Positions 15,249-22,489 of a stretch of 22,489 bases of DNA are shown piece by piece. The notes beneath the pieces are model-generated. The model was not told the origin of the DNA. It worked only from the letters and a program-made list of their open reading frames with translations, and did not search any database. Position 1 is the first letter of the stretch. The number at the start of each line of letters is the position of its first letter. The position numbers and the translations under genes were made by a program. The DNA comes from an uncultured Collinsella sp. (GTDB lineage: Bacteria; Actinomycetota; Coriobacteriia; Coriobacteriales; Coriobacteriaceae), in assembly GCA_900541245.1 (NCBI GenBank), contig UQIS01000039.1, positions 1 through 22,489 on the forward strand, in the 5' to 3' direction.

Positions 15249-15751
15249 TGGGTCGCGTTGTGGATGGACGTGTGAACGGCGCCCCGTTTGCGGGTATCGT
15301 GCTCACGGCGGGAAGCGTGCTGCGTGCCGACGATGCCGCCGGCCCCGTGCTCTCCAAAAAGATGGAAGACGCGCCCATCGCCGGTTGGTACACCATCGAC
15401 GGAGGCCAAACGCCCGAGGACGACATCATCGAGGTCAAGCGCGAGCGTCCGCCTCGCCTGGTCTTGGTCGATGCCGCCGACATGGCGCTGCCCGTCGGGT
15501 CCATCCGCTTGCTCGACAAGCGCGATGTGGCCCGCAAGTCGATGTTCACCACGCATTCGCTTCCTTTGTCGATTCTGATCGAGGAGATTGAGCAATCGTG
15601 TGATGATATCGTCTTCGTTGGGATTCAGCCGGGCGACACGGAGTTCTACAACCCCATGTCCCCGGAAGTCTTTGACGCCGTCGACGCCGTGTACGACGCC
15701 GTGGCCGCCAACGACTTTTCCCACTTTGTCCGCTTGGGGCAAGAGCTGTAG
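15248..15751 (+). CDS. hycI: HycI-family hydrogenase maturation endopeptidase
   Basis: A 167-residue protease (E. coli HycI 156) that removes the C-terminal tail of the large subunit after nickel insertion. Predicted nickel-sensing residues align with E. coli D16, D62 and H90 at a constant offset of 13: D29 (LRADDAAGP), D75 (LVDAADM) and H103 (TTHSLPL). DGGQTPEDDI and GIQPGDTEFYNPM are further family segments. The usual GN before the first Asp is GS here (AGSVLRADD). An extra N-terminal 12 residues or so account for the length. The ATG overlaps the hycH stop (TAATG), and the substrate should be HyfG encoded at 11391. Confidence 0.9.
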   Translation: MGRVVDGRVNGAPFAGIVLTAGSVLRADDAAGPVLSKKMEDAPIAGWYTIDGGQTPEDDIIEVKRERPPRLVLVDAADMALPVGSIRLLDKRDVARKSMFTTHSLPLSILIEEIEQSCDDIVFVGIQPGDTEFYNPMSPEVFDAVDAVYDAVAANDFSHFVRLGQEL

Positions 15752-15790
15752 CAGCGTTTGCCTCTGCTGAATAGGAAAGAAGTGATTGAC

Positions 15791-16630
15791 ATGGCAGATT
15801 CCAAGGTGGAGTACCCCGCTCCCGATTGCCTGGCGCCCGCCGCGATCGAGGCCAAGACCGAGGCCGCCGGCGTGACCAAGGCCAACCTGCCGGTCGCAAA
15901 GGCCTTTCTCTTGGCGATGTTCGCCGGCGCGTTCATCGCCTTCGGCGGCCTGTTCTTTACCGTGTTCTTGAGCGATAGCACGCTGGGCTGGGGCGCCCAG
16001 CGCGTCGTGGGCGGCCTGTGCTTTTGCCTGGGCCTGGTGCTCGTGCTGGTGTGCGGCGCCGAGCTGTTCACCGGCAACTCGCTTATGGTCTGCGCGCTCA
16101 AGAGCAAAAAGATCACCCTGGCTCAGATGCTCAAGGCATGGCTCGTCGTGTGGCTTGGTAACTTTGCTGGTGCCCTGTTCATCGTCTTTTTGGTGTACAT
16201 GGCTGGTATTTACAAGCTCAACGGCGAGGCGGTTGCCAATTCCATGGTGAGCGTCGCCGCCGGCAAGGTGACGGTCGACTGGGTGACGATCTTCTTCCGC
16301 GGCATCCTGTGCAACATCTTTGTGTGCCTGGCCGTGTGGATCGGTACCGCTGGCAAGACCGTGGTCGATAAGGTTGTTGGCATTCTGCTGCCCATCGCCG
16401 CCTTTGTGGCATGCGGTTTTGAGCACTGCGTCGCCAACATGTACTTTTTGCCCATGGGTGCCGTGATGCACGCGTGCGGCTATGGCGCCGACGTCGCCGG
16501 TGCCGATGCGCTCAACGCCGCGGGCATTGCGTTTAACCTGTCCGCCGCCACGCTGGGCAACATCGTGGGCGGCGCGGTTCTGGTCGCGCTCGGCTACTGG
16601 TTTATCTACGCCAAGAAGTCCGAGGCGTAA
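15791..16630 (+). CDS. focA: Formate channel of the FocA/FNT family
   Basis: A 279-residue membrane channel of the formate/nitrite transporter family (E. coli FocA 285) with six hydrophobic segments. The gating residues are recognisable: T94 (AELFTGNSLMV) and H212 (FEHCVANMYFLPMG), matching FocA T91 and H209. It forms a pentamer and moves formate/formic acid across the inner membrane, feeding or relieving the FHL reaction. Start: ATG 15791 is chosen by family length, but AGGAAAGA at about 15772-15779 would suit GTG 15782 (three residues longer) slightly better. It is the last gene of the operon, 39 bases after hycI and followed by a strong terminator. E. coli hyf similarly ends with focB. Confidence 0.92.
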   Translation: MADSKVEYPAPDCLAPAAIEAKTEAAGVTKANLPVAKAFLLAMFAGAFIAFGGLFFTVFLSDSTLGWGAQRVVGGLCFCLGLVLVLVCGAELFTGNSLMVCALKSKKITLAQMLKAWLVVWLGNFAGALFIVFLVYMAGIYKLNGEAVANSMVSVAAGKVTVDWVTIFFRGILCNIFVCLAVWIGTAGKTVVDKVVGILLPIAAFVACGFEHCVANMYFLPMGAVMHACGYGADVAGADALNAAGIAFNLSAATLGNIVGGAVLVALGYWFIYAKKSEA

Positions 16631-16652
16631 GGTACCGTCTGTTTGACGTTGG

Positions 16653-16688
16653 GCCTCCCGCGGGGCGTTGCCGTGCGGGAGGCTTTTT
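16653..16688 (+). terminator. Rho-independent terminator of the formate hydrogenlyase operon
   Basis: GCCTCCCGC (16653-16661) and GCGGGAGGC (16675-16683) form a perfect nine-bp GC-rich stem, followed at once by TTTTT (16684-16688). It lies 22 bases after the focA stop. The next gene on the same strand therefore needs read-through or its own promoter; I see no convincing promoter between 16689 and 16752. Confidence 0.9.
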
Positions 16689-16752
16689 GGGTCCGGGGCT
16701 CGTTGGCGGGCTTTTGGCCTGTTGTGTTTGGCTGACGAAAGGGGTAATCGAG

Positions 16753-18870
16753 ATGGCATCTGCTGTGAAGCGTGACGGTCGCGCCGTGGTGACCACATGC
16801 GGGGGATGCTATGCCGATTGCGCCTTTGCGGCCCATGTTGAGGATGGACGTGTGGTGGCTGAGCTGCCGGTTGCGGGGCATCCGTGCGCGGCGCGAGCCC
16901 TGTGTGCCCGCGGACGGCATCGCCTGGCAATGCCGTTTGACGAGCGCGACCGCATCGTGCAACCCATGCGCCGCCGCCAGGATGGCTCGGGGTTCGATGC
17001 GATTTCCTGGGATGAGGCGTTTGCCCAGATTGCCGAGCGCCTTTTGGGGATTGTTGACGAGCGCGGGCCCCGTGCGCTGGGCATGACACTCGGCGTGCCC
17101 TCGTTCGACCGCTACTGGGCCTATCGCCTTATGTATGCGTTGGGTTCGCCCAACGTGTACGGTGCCGACGGCGCCTGCGAGGTGAGCCGCCTGACCGGCT
17201 GGGAGCACAGCCTGGGCTACAGCCCGGCGTCCGACCTGGCCCACACCGATTGCATCATGTACCTGGGGCGCTCCATTGTCGATTCGTCGACGATGGGGGC
17301 CGTTGACGCGCTCAACGATGCACGCCGGCGCGGGGCGAAGATTATCGTGGTCGACCCCCGGCGCAGCGGTTCGGCTGCGCTTGCCGACCGCTGGCTGCGT
17401 GTGCGCCCGGGTTGCGACCTGGCCTTGCTGTTGGGCATTGTCCACGTGTTGATTGCCGAGGATCTGTACGACCACGAGTTTGTTGCCCGCTATACCACGG
17501 GTTTTGACGAGCTGGCACAGGCGGCGAGCGCCTGGACGCCCGAATGGGCCGAGTCGATGTGCGACGTGCCGGCTACAGAGATTGTCGCCACGGCGCGCGA
17601 TCTCGCTGCCGCCGCGCCTGCCGCTGTGGTGGATGCGGGTTTTCATGGCGGCATCGGTATTGCGTATGCCAACAGCACCCAGACCGCGCGCGCGATTTGT
17701 CTGGTCGATGTGCTGCTGGGCTGTATTGGACATGCGGGCGGCGCGCTCAATCCACCCACACCGCTTGCGCTGGGCGACCTTGATCCCGCACACTTTGCGA
17801 CGCCGCCGATGCCACGTGAGCCCAAGTTGGGGTCCGAGCGCTATCCACTGGTCGATCCGGTGCGCGGCCTGTGCACGACCATCGGTCAGTCGATTCTTGC
17901 CGGGGACCTGCGCGGGCTGATCGTTTACGCCAGCAATCCCGGCGCGGGCTATGGCAATGCGCAGGCTTGGTTGGGTATTTTGCAGCAGCTCGACTTGCTC
18001 GTGACCGTTGATATTCGCTGGTCCGAGACAGCGCGCGCTTCTGACTTCGTGCTGCCCGACGTGACGTATCTGGAGGCCGACCGCGGCGTGGGAACGGTGA
18101 TAGGCACCAACGATGCGCGCGTGTTCTACCGTAATGCCGTGCTGCCCGTGCAGCATGACGACACGCGTCCCGGTCGGGAGATCTTTGCTGGTCTGGCACA
18201 GGCGTGTGGTGTGGGCGAGTACTTCCAGTTTACGTCTGACGATCTGGCGGCTGCCCAGGTGGCACCGTTTGGGATCGATCTGGACGAGCTCAAGGAACGC
18301 GGCTGGGCCGACACGGGTGTTGCGTTGCCGTCGCGTACGGGCGAGCCGGCGATTCCCCTGGATGGCGGCAGGATTGCGCTGGCAAGCGACGTGTGGGAGC
18401 GAGCCGGTCTGGGTCGTGTACCCAACTGGATCGCTCCCATGGTGGAGCCCGACTCGGGGATGTTTCGCCTCATTAGCGGCAACCGTCCCTTTGAGTCGCA
18501 TACCTCGCGCAGGCTTGCGGCGGCCGGTGCCGCCGAGATGGGGTCGGACTTGGACGCTGTGCAGATGAACGCCGATGTCGCCGCTCGCATGGGTATCGCC
18601 GATGGCGAGGTCGTCGAGCTTGTGAGCGACATGGGCCGCGACCGCGTGCGCGTGGAGACGACGCCGTATCTGCATCCGGCGTGCATCTTCACCTCGGCCG
18701 CTCCCGGCGGGCGTTCGTTTGGCGCCGATGCCGGTGGCGTTCAAGCCTTGGGCGTCGGCCCGCTCGACCACACGCCGCTGCGCTGGGATCCCATTACGGG
18801 AGCCGCGCTCACCCAGGAAAATGCCGTTCGCGTGGAAAAGATTGCTGCGCGCGGGGATAATGACGAGTAA
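16753..18870 (+). CDS. Cys-type molybdopterin (bis-MGD) oxidoreductase, substrate unknown
   Basis: A 705-residue catalytic subunit of the DMSO-reductase superfamily. The N-terminus has the [4Fe-4S] motif C16-x2-C19-x3-C23 with the fourth ligand probably C51 (ALCARG; Arg where FdhF has Lys). ISWDEAF, IIVVDPRRS, VVDAGFHGG, SNPGAGYGNAQ, FVLPDVTYLEADRGVGT and a C-terminal cofactor-binding domain (from about 590) follow the family order. The metal ligand is probably C142 (GADGACEVSRLTGW), not Sec. There is no Tat signal, so it should be cytosolic. No partner Fe-S or membrane subunit is adjacent. Start: ATG 16753 with AAAGGGG about eight bases upstream. Its place between focA and selAB hints at formate or selenium/sulfur chemistry, but the substrate cannot be named. 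Confidence 0.85.
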   Translation: MASAVKRDGRAVVTTCGGCYADCAFAAHVEDGRVVAELPVAGHPCAARALCARGRHRLAMPFDERDRIVQPMRRRQDGSGFDAISWDEAFAQIAERLLGIVDERGPRALGMTLGVPSFDRYWAYRLMYALGSPNVYGADGACEVSRLTGWEHSLGYSPASDLAHTDCIMYLGRSIVDSSTMGAVDALNDARRRGAKIIVVDPRRSGSAALADRWLRVRPGCDLALLLGIVHVLIAEDLYDHEFVARYTTGFDELAQAASAWTPEWAESMCDVPATEIVATARDLAAAAPAAVVDAGFHGGIGIAYANSTQTARAICLVDVLLGCIGHAGGALNPPTPLALGDLDPAHFATPPMPREPKLGSERYPLVDPVRGLCTTIGQSILAGDLRGLIVYASNPGAGYGNAQAWLGILQQLDLLVTVDIRWSETARASDFVLPDVTYLEADRGVGTVIGTNDARVFYRNAVLPVQHDDTRPGREIFAGLAQACGVGEYFQFTSDDLAAAQVAPFGIDLDELKERGWADTGVALPSRTGEPAIPLDGGRIALASDVWERAGLGRVPNWIAPMVEPDSGMFRLISGNRPFESHTSRRLAAAGAAEMGSDLDAVQMNADVAARMGIADGEVVELVSDMGRDRVRVETTPYLHPACIFTSAAPGGRSFGADAGGVQALGVGPLDHTPLRWDPITGAALTQENAVRVEKIAARGDNDE

Positions 18871-18922
18871 TTGACTCAGCCGATGCGTTCGACTGATTTA
18901 CGTTTGTTTTGAAAGGCCGTAC

Positions 18923-20380
18923 ATGAGCGATAGCCAGAACATTTCCGATGAGGTGCGCGCCCGTCTGCGCGCCATTCCCTCCGTCAACGAGCTGCTCGCC
19001 GAGTGGCCAGTGGTGAAGGCGGCGGGGGAGACGTGTGATGCGGTAGTCCATGCCGCCGTCACGGCCGTGCTCGACGAGGAGCGCGCCGCCATTCGCGCCG
19101 GCGCCGCCCCACGCTCAAAACGCGAGCTGGCGTCGGCTATCGAATTCCGTGCGCATCGTTCTGCGCTGCCGAGTCTACGTCCAGCCGTCAACGCCACGGG
19201 TGTGGTCATCCACACCAATCTGGGTCGCGCCCCGCTTGCGGAATCGGCTGCCAAGGCCGTGGCCGAGGTCGCGCGCGGGTACAGCACGCTCGAGTACAGC
19301 GTCGACACCTGCTCGCGCGGGTCGCGCAAGGAGCATGCCGCTCAGCTCATCCGCTCGCTTACCGGTGCCGAGGATGCGCTGGTCGTCAACAATAACGCCG
19401 CCGCGGTGTTGCTGGTGCTGGCCACTCACGCTGCGGGCAAAGAGGTTATCGTGAGCCGCGGCGAGCTTGTCGAGATCGGCGGCAGCTTCCGTATCCCCGA
19501 TGTTATGGAGGCCTCGGGCGCCAAGCTCGTCGAGGTCGGAGCCACTAACCGCACGCACTTGAGCGACTACGAGCGCGCCATCACGCCCGATACGGCCATG
19601 ATCCTCAAGGTCCATCCTTCCAACTACCGTATCGAGGGTTTCCACGAGGAGGTAGGTTCTCGGGAGCTTGCGGCGCTTGCTCACAAGCATGGTCTACTGT
19701 TCTACGAGGACCAGGGGTCGGGCGCGCTCCTGCCCGATGACATCCTGGTGCGCGGAGGCGAAGAAACCACGCCGGCTTCGGTCGCGGCGGGGCTCGATAT
19801 CGTGTCGTGCTCGGGCGATAAGCTGCTCGGTGCCGCGCAGGCGGGCATTATCATGGGCCGTCGCGATCTGGTCCAGGCCTGCGGGTTGCATCCGCTTATG
19901 CGTGCCCTGCGTCCGGGCAAGCTCGCGCTGGCGGCGCTCGAGGCCACACTGCGCATCTACATGGACGGGGCGGATGTGGCCCATCGCGAGGTGCCGGTGC
20001 TCAGCATGCTTACGCTGCCGCAGGCCCATTTGGAACGACGTGCCCGCAAGCTGCGCGATTGTATGGTCGCCGGGCTCGATAAGGCTGGTTGCCCGTGCGC
20101 CGTTCAGGTGGAGATCGTCGAGGAATCATCGACCCCCGGAGGTGGCTCGCTGCCTACCGTCGAGCTGCCCACGATGTGCGTGGCCGTCTGCCCGGTCGAC
20201 GGGCGCCTGTCCGTCGACGCGCTCAAACGCTCTCTCGTCCAAGACTGGGATACGCCGGTCGTCACGCGCGCCTCGCACGACCGCATTCTGTTTGATGTGC
20301 GCACGCTCGTGGGCGACCGCGATATCGAGACGGCGGCATCGACGCTCGTCGCGTGCGTCAAGAAGGCGATTGCTCGATGA
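18923..20380 (+). CDS. selA: L-seryl-tRNA(Sec) selenium transferase
   Basis: A 485-residue PLP enzyme (E. coli SelA 463) that converts Ser-tRNA(Sec) to Sec-tRNA(Sec) using selenophosphate. Family segments are RPAVNATGVVIHTNLGRAPL (residues 86-105), EYSVDTCSRGSR, HPSNYRIEGF, LFYEDQGSGAL, and the PLP-lysine motif SGDKLLGAAQAG with K300 (E. coli K295). Residues 1-85 form the N-terminal tRNA-binding region typical of bacterial SelA. Start: ATG 18923 with GAAAGG upstream in a 52-base gap that shows no terminator, so it may be co-transcribed with the oxidoreductase. It overlaps selB by four bases (ATGA). It is needed for FdhF made from the upstream operon. Confidence 0.95.
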   Translation: MSDSQNISDEVRARLRAIPSVNELLAEWPVVKAAGETCDAVVHAAVTAVLDEERAAIRAGAAPRSKRELASAIEFRAHRSALPSLRPAVNATGVVIHTNLGRAPLAESAAKAVAEVARGYSTLEYSVDTCSRGSRKEHAAQLIRSLTGAEDALVVNNNAAAVLLVLATHAAGKEVIVSRGELVEIGGSFRIPDVMEASGAKLVEVGATNRTHLSDYERAITPDTAMILKVHPSNYRIEGFHEEVGSRELAALAHKHGLLFYEDQGSGALLPDDILVRGGEETTPASVAAGLDIVSCSGDKLLGAAQAGIIMGRRDLVQACGLHPLMRALRPGKLALAALEATLRIYMDGADVAHREVPVLSMLTLPQAHLERRARKLRDCMVAGLDKAGCPCAVQVEIVEESSTPGGGSLPTVELPTMCVAVCPVDGRLSVDALKRSLVQDWDTPVVTRASHDRILFDVRTLVGDRDIETAASTLVACVKKAIAR

Positions 20381-22344
20381 GTGAGGTTCAAGCGCTGGTG
20401 GAGTGTCCCGTTATCGTTGGCACGGCGGGCCACGTCGACCACGGTAAGTCGGCATTGATTGAGGCCCTGACCGGCAAGAATCCCGACCGTCTGGAGGTTG
20501 AGCGCCGTCGTGGTATGACCGTTGAGCTTGGCTTTGGCGAATTGGCGTTGCCGAGTGGCAAGATCGTGGGCCTGGTCGACGTTCCGGGGCATGCACACTA
20601 CCTGCGCGCCATGGTGCAGGGCGCCACGGGCATTGATGTTGCCGTGTTGGTGGTATCGGCCGTGGAGGGCGTGATGCCGCAGACCCGCGAGCACGTGCAT
20701 GTGCTGGAGCTGCTGGGCGTCACACACATGGTGGTCGCGCTGACCATGTGCGACCTGGCCGATGCCGAGATGACCGAGCTTGCCGAGCTCGATGTCGATG
20801 ACTTTTTGTCGGGTACCGTGTTTGCGGGTGCGCCGATTGTGCCCGTGTCGTCCAAGACCGGCGCGGGAATCGATAACCTGCTGGTTGTGCTCGACGAGCA
20901 GGTTGCCGCTTGCTGGGATGCCTGCCGCGCCCGTGCCGAGCGCACCGATGCCGCACCGCGTCTGCCCATCGACCGTTGCTTTACGATCAAGGGCGCCGGT
21001 ACCGTGGTGACGGGAACGCTGCACGATGCGCCCATCGCGGTGGGGGATGAGCTTGTCGCGCTGCCGTCGCGTACGGCCTGTCGCGTGCGTGGGATTCAGG
21101 TGTATGGCGATACGCCGCGGGCGTTGCCCGGTCAGCGTGTGGCGCTCAACCTGGTGGGCGATGGCGTCGCTGCGCTCGATCGCGGTGAGATGCTCGGCGT
21201 GGCGGGTCGCTTTGGCCAGACGCTGCGCTTTATGATGACGTTTACGTATTTGGGTCGCGAGGGAGCCAAGCCGCGTGTGCTCGAGTCGGGTGCGCGTGTG
21301 CACGTGATGGCCGGTACGGCCGAGGTCGTCGGCCGCATCATGCTTATGGAGGGCGAGGCCCCCATGGCGGTGGGCGAGACCCGTATCGTGCAGGTGCGCC
21401 TGGAGGAGCCGCTGCCGCTGTGTGCCGGAGACCATGCCGTGGTGCTGTCGTATTCGCCCGTTATGCTCATCGGCGGCGGGCGCGTGCTGCTTTCGCGCTG
21501 CCGTCGCTCGCGTGAGCTTGCCGACGGGGAGTGCGCGCTGTATGCGGCGCTCGGGTCTGGGGATGTTACCGCTGGCGTGGGTGCTTGGTTGGCACTGCAG
21601 ACGCTGCCGGTTGCGGTTGCCGATGTTGCCGCGGCGCTCGATCTTGTTGCCGGTGAGGCTGAGGCATCGTTGCGCGAGTTGGTGACGAAGGGCGCTGCTT
21701 GCGCGCTTGCTGGCTCGGATGGCTCGCTATATGCAGATGCTTCGGCGCTCGATGCCGCGATTGGTACGCTCGCGACGACCCTGTCGGCCATGCACGCGGC
21801 GGCTCCCAAGGAGACGGGCTTTACGCCCGGTGCCGTCGCCCATGCTGCCTGGCCTGCTGCCGACGATGCCGTTGCCGCGGCCTTGATCGCCGAGGGCTGT
21901 TCGCGCGGCGTTTGTGCCGCCGAAGGCGCCGAGGTGTTCGACCCGCACTCTGCAGCCGCCGCGGCGCGTGTGGTGCGCGAGGCCTGCGAGCGTATCGTTG
22001 CCTTGCTGGATGAGGCCGGCCTCGATGCGCCGACGTTGCCCGAGGTGGGCGAGCAACTGCAGCTCGATCGCGACATCATGACGCGTGCCCTGCGCGAGCT
22101 TTCGCTCAACCGCTCGATCGTCAAGGTCGAGCGCGACGTGGCCCTGTCCGCTGCCGCCGAGGCCCATGCGCGCGAGCTCGTCGCCGCTGCCATTGAGGCA
22201 GCCGGTGGCGCTGCCACCACGAGTGTGCTGCGCGAGGCTCTGGGCGTGTCGCGCAAACGTGCCATCAGCATCCTGGAGCACCTGGATGCCGTGCGCTTTA
22301 CGGTGCTCGACAAGGATGCCGGCGGCCTGCGCTCCCTGCGCTAG
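20377..22344 (+). CDS. selB: Selenocysteine-specific elongation factor
   Basis: A 655-residue GTPase (E. coli SelB 614) that carries Sec-tRNA to UGA by binding the SECIS hairpin. G1 is GHVDHGKS (17-24), G2 is in RRRGMTVELGFG (T48), and G3 is DVPGH (68-72). The G4 site is TMCD (123-126), where NKxD or TKxD is usual. EF-Tu-like domains II and III follow (FTIKGAGTVVTGTL near 207). The C-terminal winged-helix repeats end with LREALGVSRKRAISILEHLD, the RNA-binding end. Start: ATG 20377 overlaps the selA stop by four bases; the longer frame from 20353 lies inside selA. No selD or tRNA-Sec gene follows before the window ends. Confidence 0.95.
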   Translation: MSEVQALVECPVIVGTAGHVDHGKSALIEALTGKNPDRLEVERRRGMTVELGFGELALPSGKIVGLVDVPGHAHYLRAMVQGATGIDVAVLVVSAVEGVMPQTREHVHVLELLGVTHMVVALTMCDLADAEMTELAELDVDDFLSGTVFAGAPIVPVSSKTGAGIDNLLVVLDEQVAACWDACRARAERTDAAPRLPIDRCFTIKGAGTVVTGTLHDAPIAVGDELVALPSRTACRVRGIQVYGDTPRALPGQRVALNLVGDGVAALDRGEMLGVAGRFGQTLRFMMTFTYLGREGAKPRVLESGARVHVMAGTAEVVGRIMLMEGEAPMAVGETRIVQVRLEEPLPLCAGDHAVVLSYSPVMLIGGGRVLLSRCRRSRELADGECALYAALGSGDVTAGVGAWLALQTLPVAVADVAAALDLVAGEAEASLRELVTKGAACALAGSDGSLYADASALDAAIGTLATTLSAMHAAAPKETGFTPGAVAHAAWPAADDAVAAALIAEGCSRGVCAAEGAEVFDPHSAAAAARVVREACERIVALLDEAGLDAPTLPEVGEQLQLDRDIMTRALRELSLNRSIVKVERDVALSAAAEAHARELVAAAIEAAGGAATTSVLREALGVSRKRAISILEHLDAVRFTVLDKDAGGLRSLR

Positions 22345-22361
22345 GCCGGTCACCCGCTCCC

Positions 22362-22400
22362 GCCTCCTCAGTTGCGGTGAAATAGTTCCTATTTGGAGGC
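22362..22400. repeat. Nested stem-loop after selB
   Basis: GCCTCC (22362-22367) pairs with GGAGGC (22395-22400), and AAATAG (22380-22385) pairs with CTATTT (22389-22394) around TTC. The two helices abut on the 3' side, with a 12-base strand on the 5' side. A TTT follows, too short for a sure terminator. It may terminate selB transcripts or be a dispersed intergenic repeat; a further AAATAG copy occurs at about 22410-22415. Confidence 0.5.
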
Positions 22401-22419
22401 TTTGGCAGCAAATAGGGGG

Positions 22420-22489
22420 TGCGGACAGAAAGTTGGACCGCGGGGCGGTCCGGACTGGAGGTTCGCATGTACAGCAGGGAGAAGGTCGA
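22420..22489 (+). mobile_element. Probable left end of an IS3-like insertion sequence (truncated by window edge)
   Basis: TGCGGACAGAAAGTTGGACC (22420-22439) resembles terminal inverted repeats of IS150/IS3-group elements, which commonly begin TG and contain AAAGTTGGAC. It is followed by a GGACCG/CGGTCC hairpin (22435-22451), a ribosome site and an ORF start at the spacing usual for such elements. The right end is outside the window, so the element boundary is not confirmed. Confidence 0.4.
22467..22489 (+). CDS. Start of a gene, probably an IS3-type transposase subunit (partial)
   Basis: ATG at 22467 with GGAGG at 22457-22461 opens a frame reading MYSREKV before the window ends. Starts of this kind (short, then basic/acidic helix residues) are common for the helix-turn-helix OrfA of IS3-family elements. 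With only seven codons visible the identity rests mainly on the inverted-repeat-like sequence just upstream. Confidence 0.4.

Noticed and set aside
22345..22489. tRNA-Sec (selC) or selD next to selAB
   Set aside because: No cloverleaf-like sequence or SelD motif is visible in any intergenic gap of the window; they must lie elsewhere.
1..22489. CRISPR array, prophage or integrative-element genes
   Set aside because: No regularly spaced repeats, integrase or phage genes are seen; the only mobile signal is the partial IS end at the right edge.

Overview
The window is a high-GC, almost fully coding bacterial region. It carries a complete Hyf-type formate hydrogenlyase (FHL-2, group 4 [NiFe]-hydrogenase) locus followed by selenocysteine-insertion genes. 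Gene content, GC-rich codon use and protein character suggest an anaerobic gut actinobacterium of the Coriobacteriia, most likely Collinsella or a close relative. That assignment is an inference from recognition, not a database result.

Layout: (1) 24-795, minus strand: a two-gene type II toxin-antitoxin module (RelB/DinJ-like antitoxin, PIN-domain toxin). (2) 796-1222: AT-rich divergent intergenic region with a plausible promoter for the toxin-antitoxin pair, three CTCAAGT copies, an 11-bp-arm inverted repeat and a structured leader in front of the plus-strand operon. (3) 1223-16630, plus strand: one long, tightly packed operon: hydN-like ferredoxin, fdhF, hyfA, hyfB, hyfC, hyfD, hyfE, hyfF, hyfG, hyfH, hyfI, hycH/hyfJ, hycI and focA. 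It closes with a clear rho-independent terminator. (4) 16753-22344, plus strand: a Cys-type molybdopterin oxidoreductase of unknown substrate, then selA and selB (4-bp overlap). (5) 22345-22489: a nested stem-loop and what looks like the left end of an IS3-like element with the first codons of its transposase.

fdhF is interrupted in frame by TGA at 2233-2235. The codon sits at residue 140, the selenocysteine position of E. coli FdhF, and is followed at the canonical distance by a SECIS-like hairpin with a GGTCT loop. It should be read as selenocysteine, so a naive annotation would split this gene into two false ORFs (ending at 2235 and starting at 2260).

How the genes would work together: FocA moves formate across the membrane. 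FdhF (Mo/W-bis-MGD, Sec140, one [4Fe-4S]) oxidises it to CO2. HydN/HyfA and HyfH relay electrons to the HyfG/HyfI catalytic core, which makes H2. HyfB, C, D, E and F form the membrane arm, with three antiporter-like subunits that could couple the reaction to ion translocation. HycH and HycI mature the large subunit. SelA and SelB make and deliver Sec-tRNA for FdhF. Not in the window: selD, selC (tRNA-Sec), hypA-F, molybdenum cofactor genes and an FhlA-type activator. Most of the locus is recognisable. The less ordinary parts are the SECIS geometry, the orphan oxidoreductase, the SelB G4 motif, the structured leader and the PIN/RelB-DinJ pairing.
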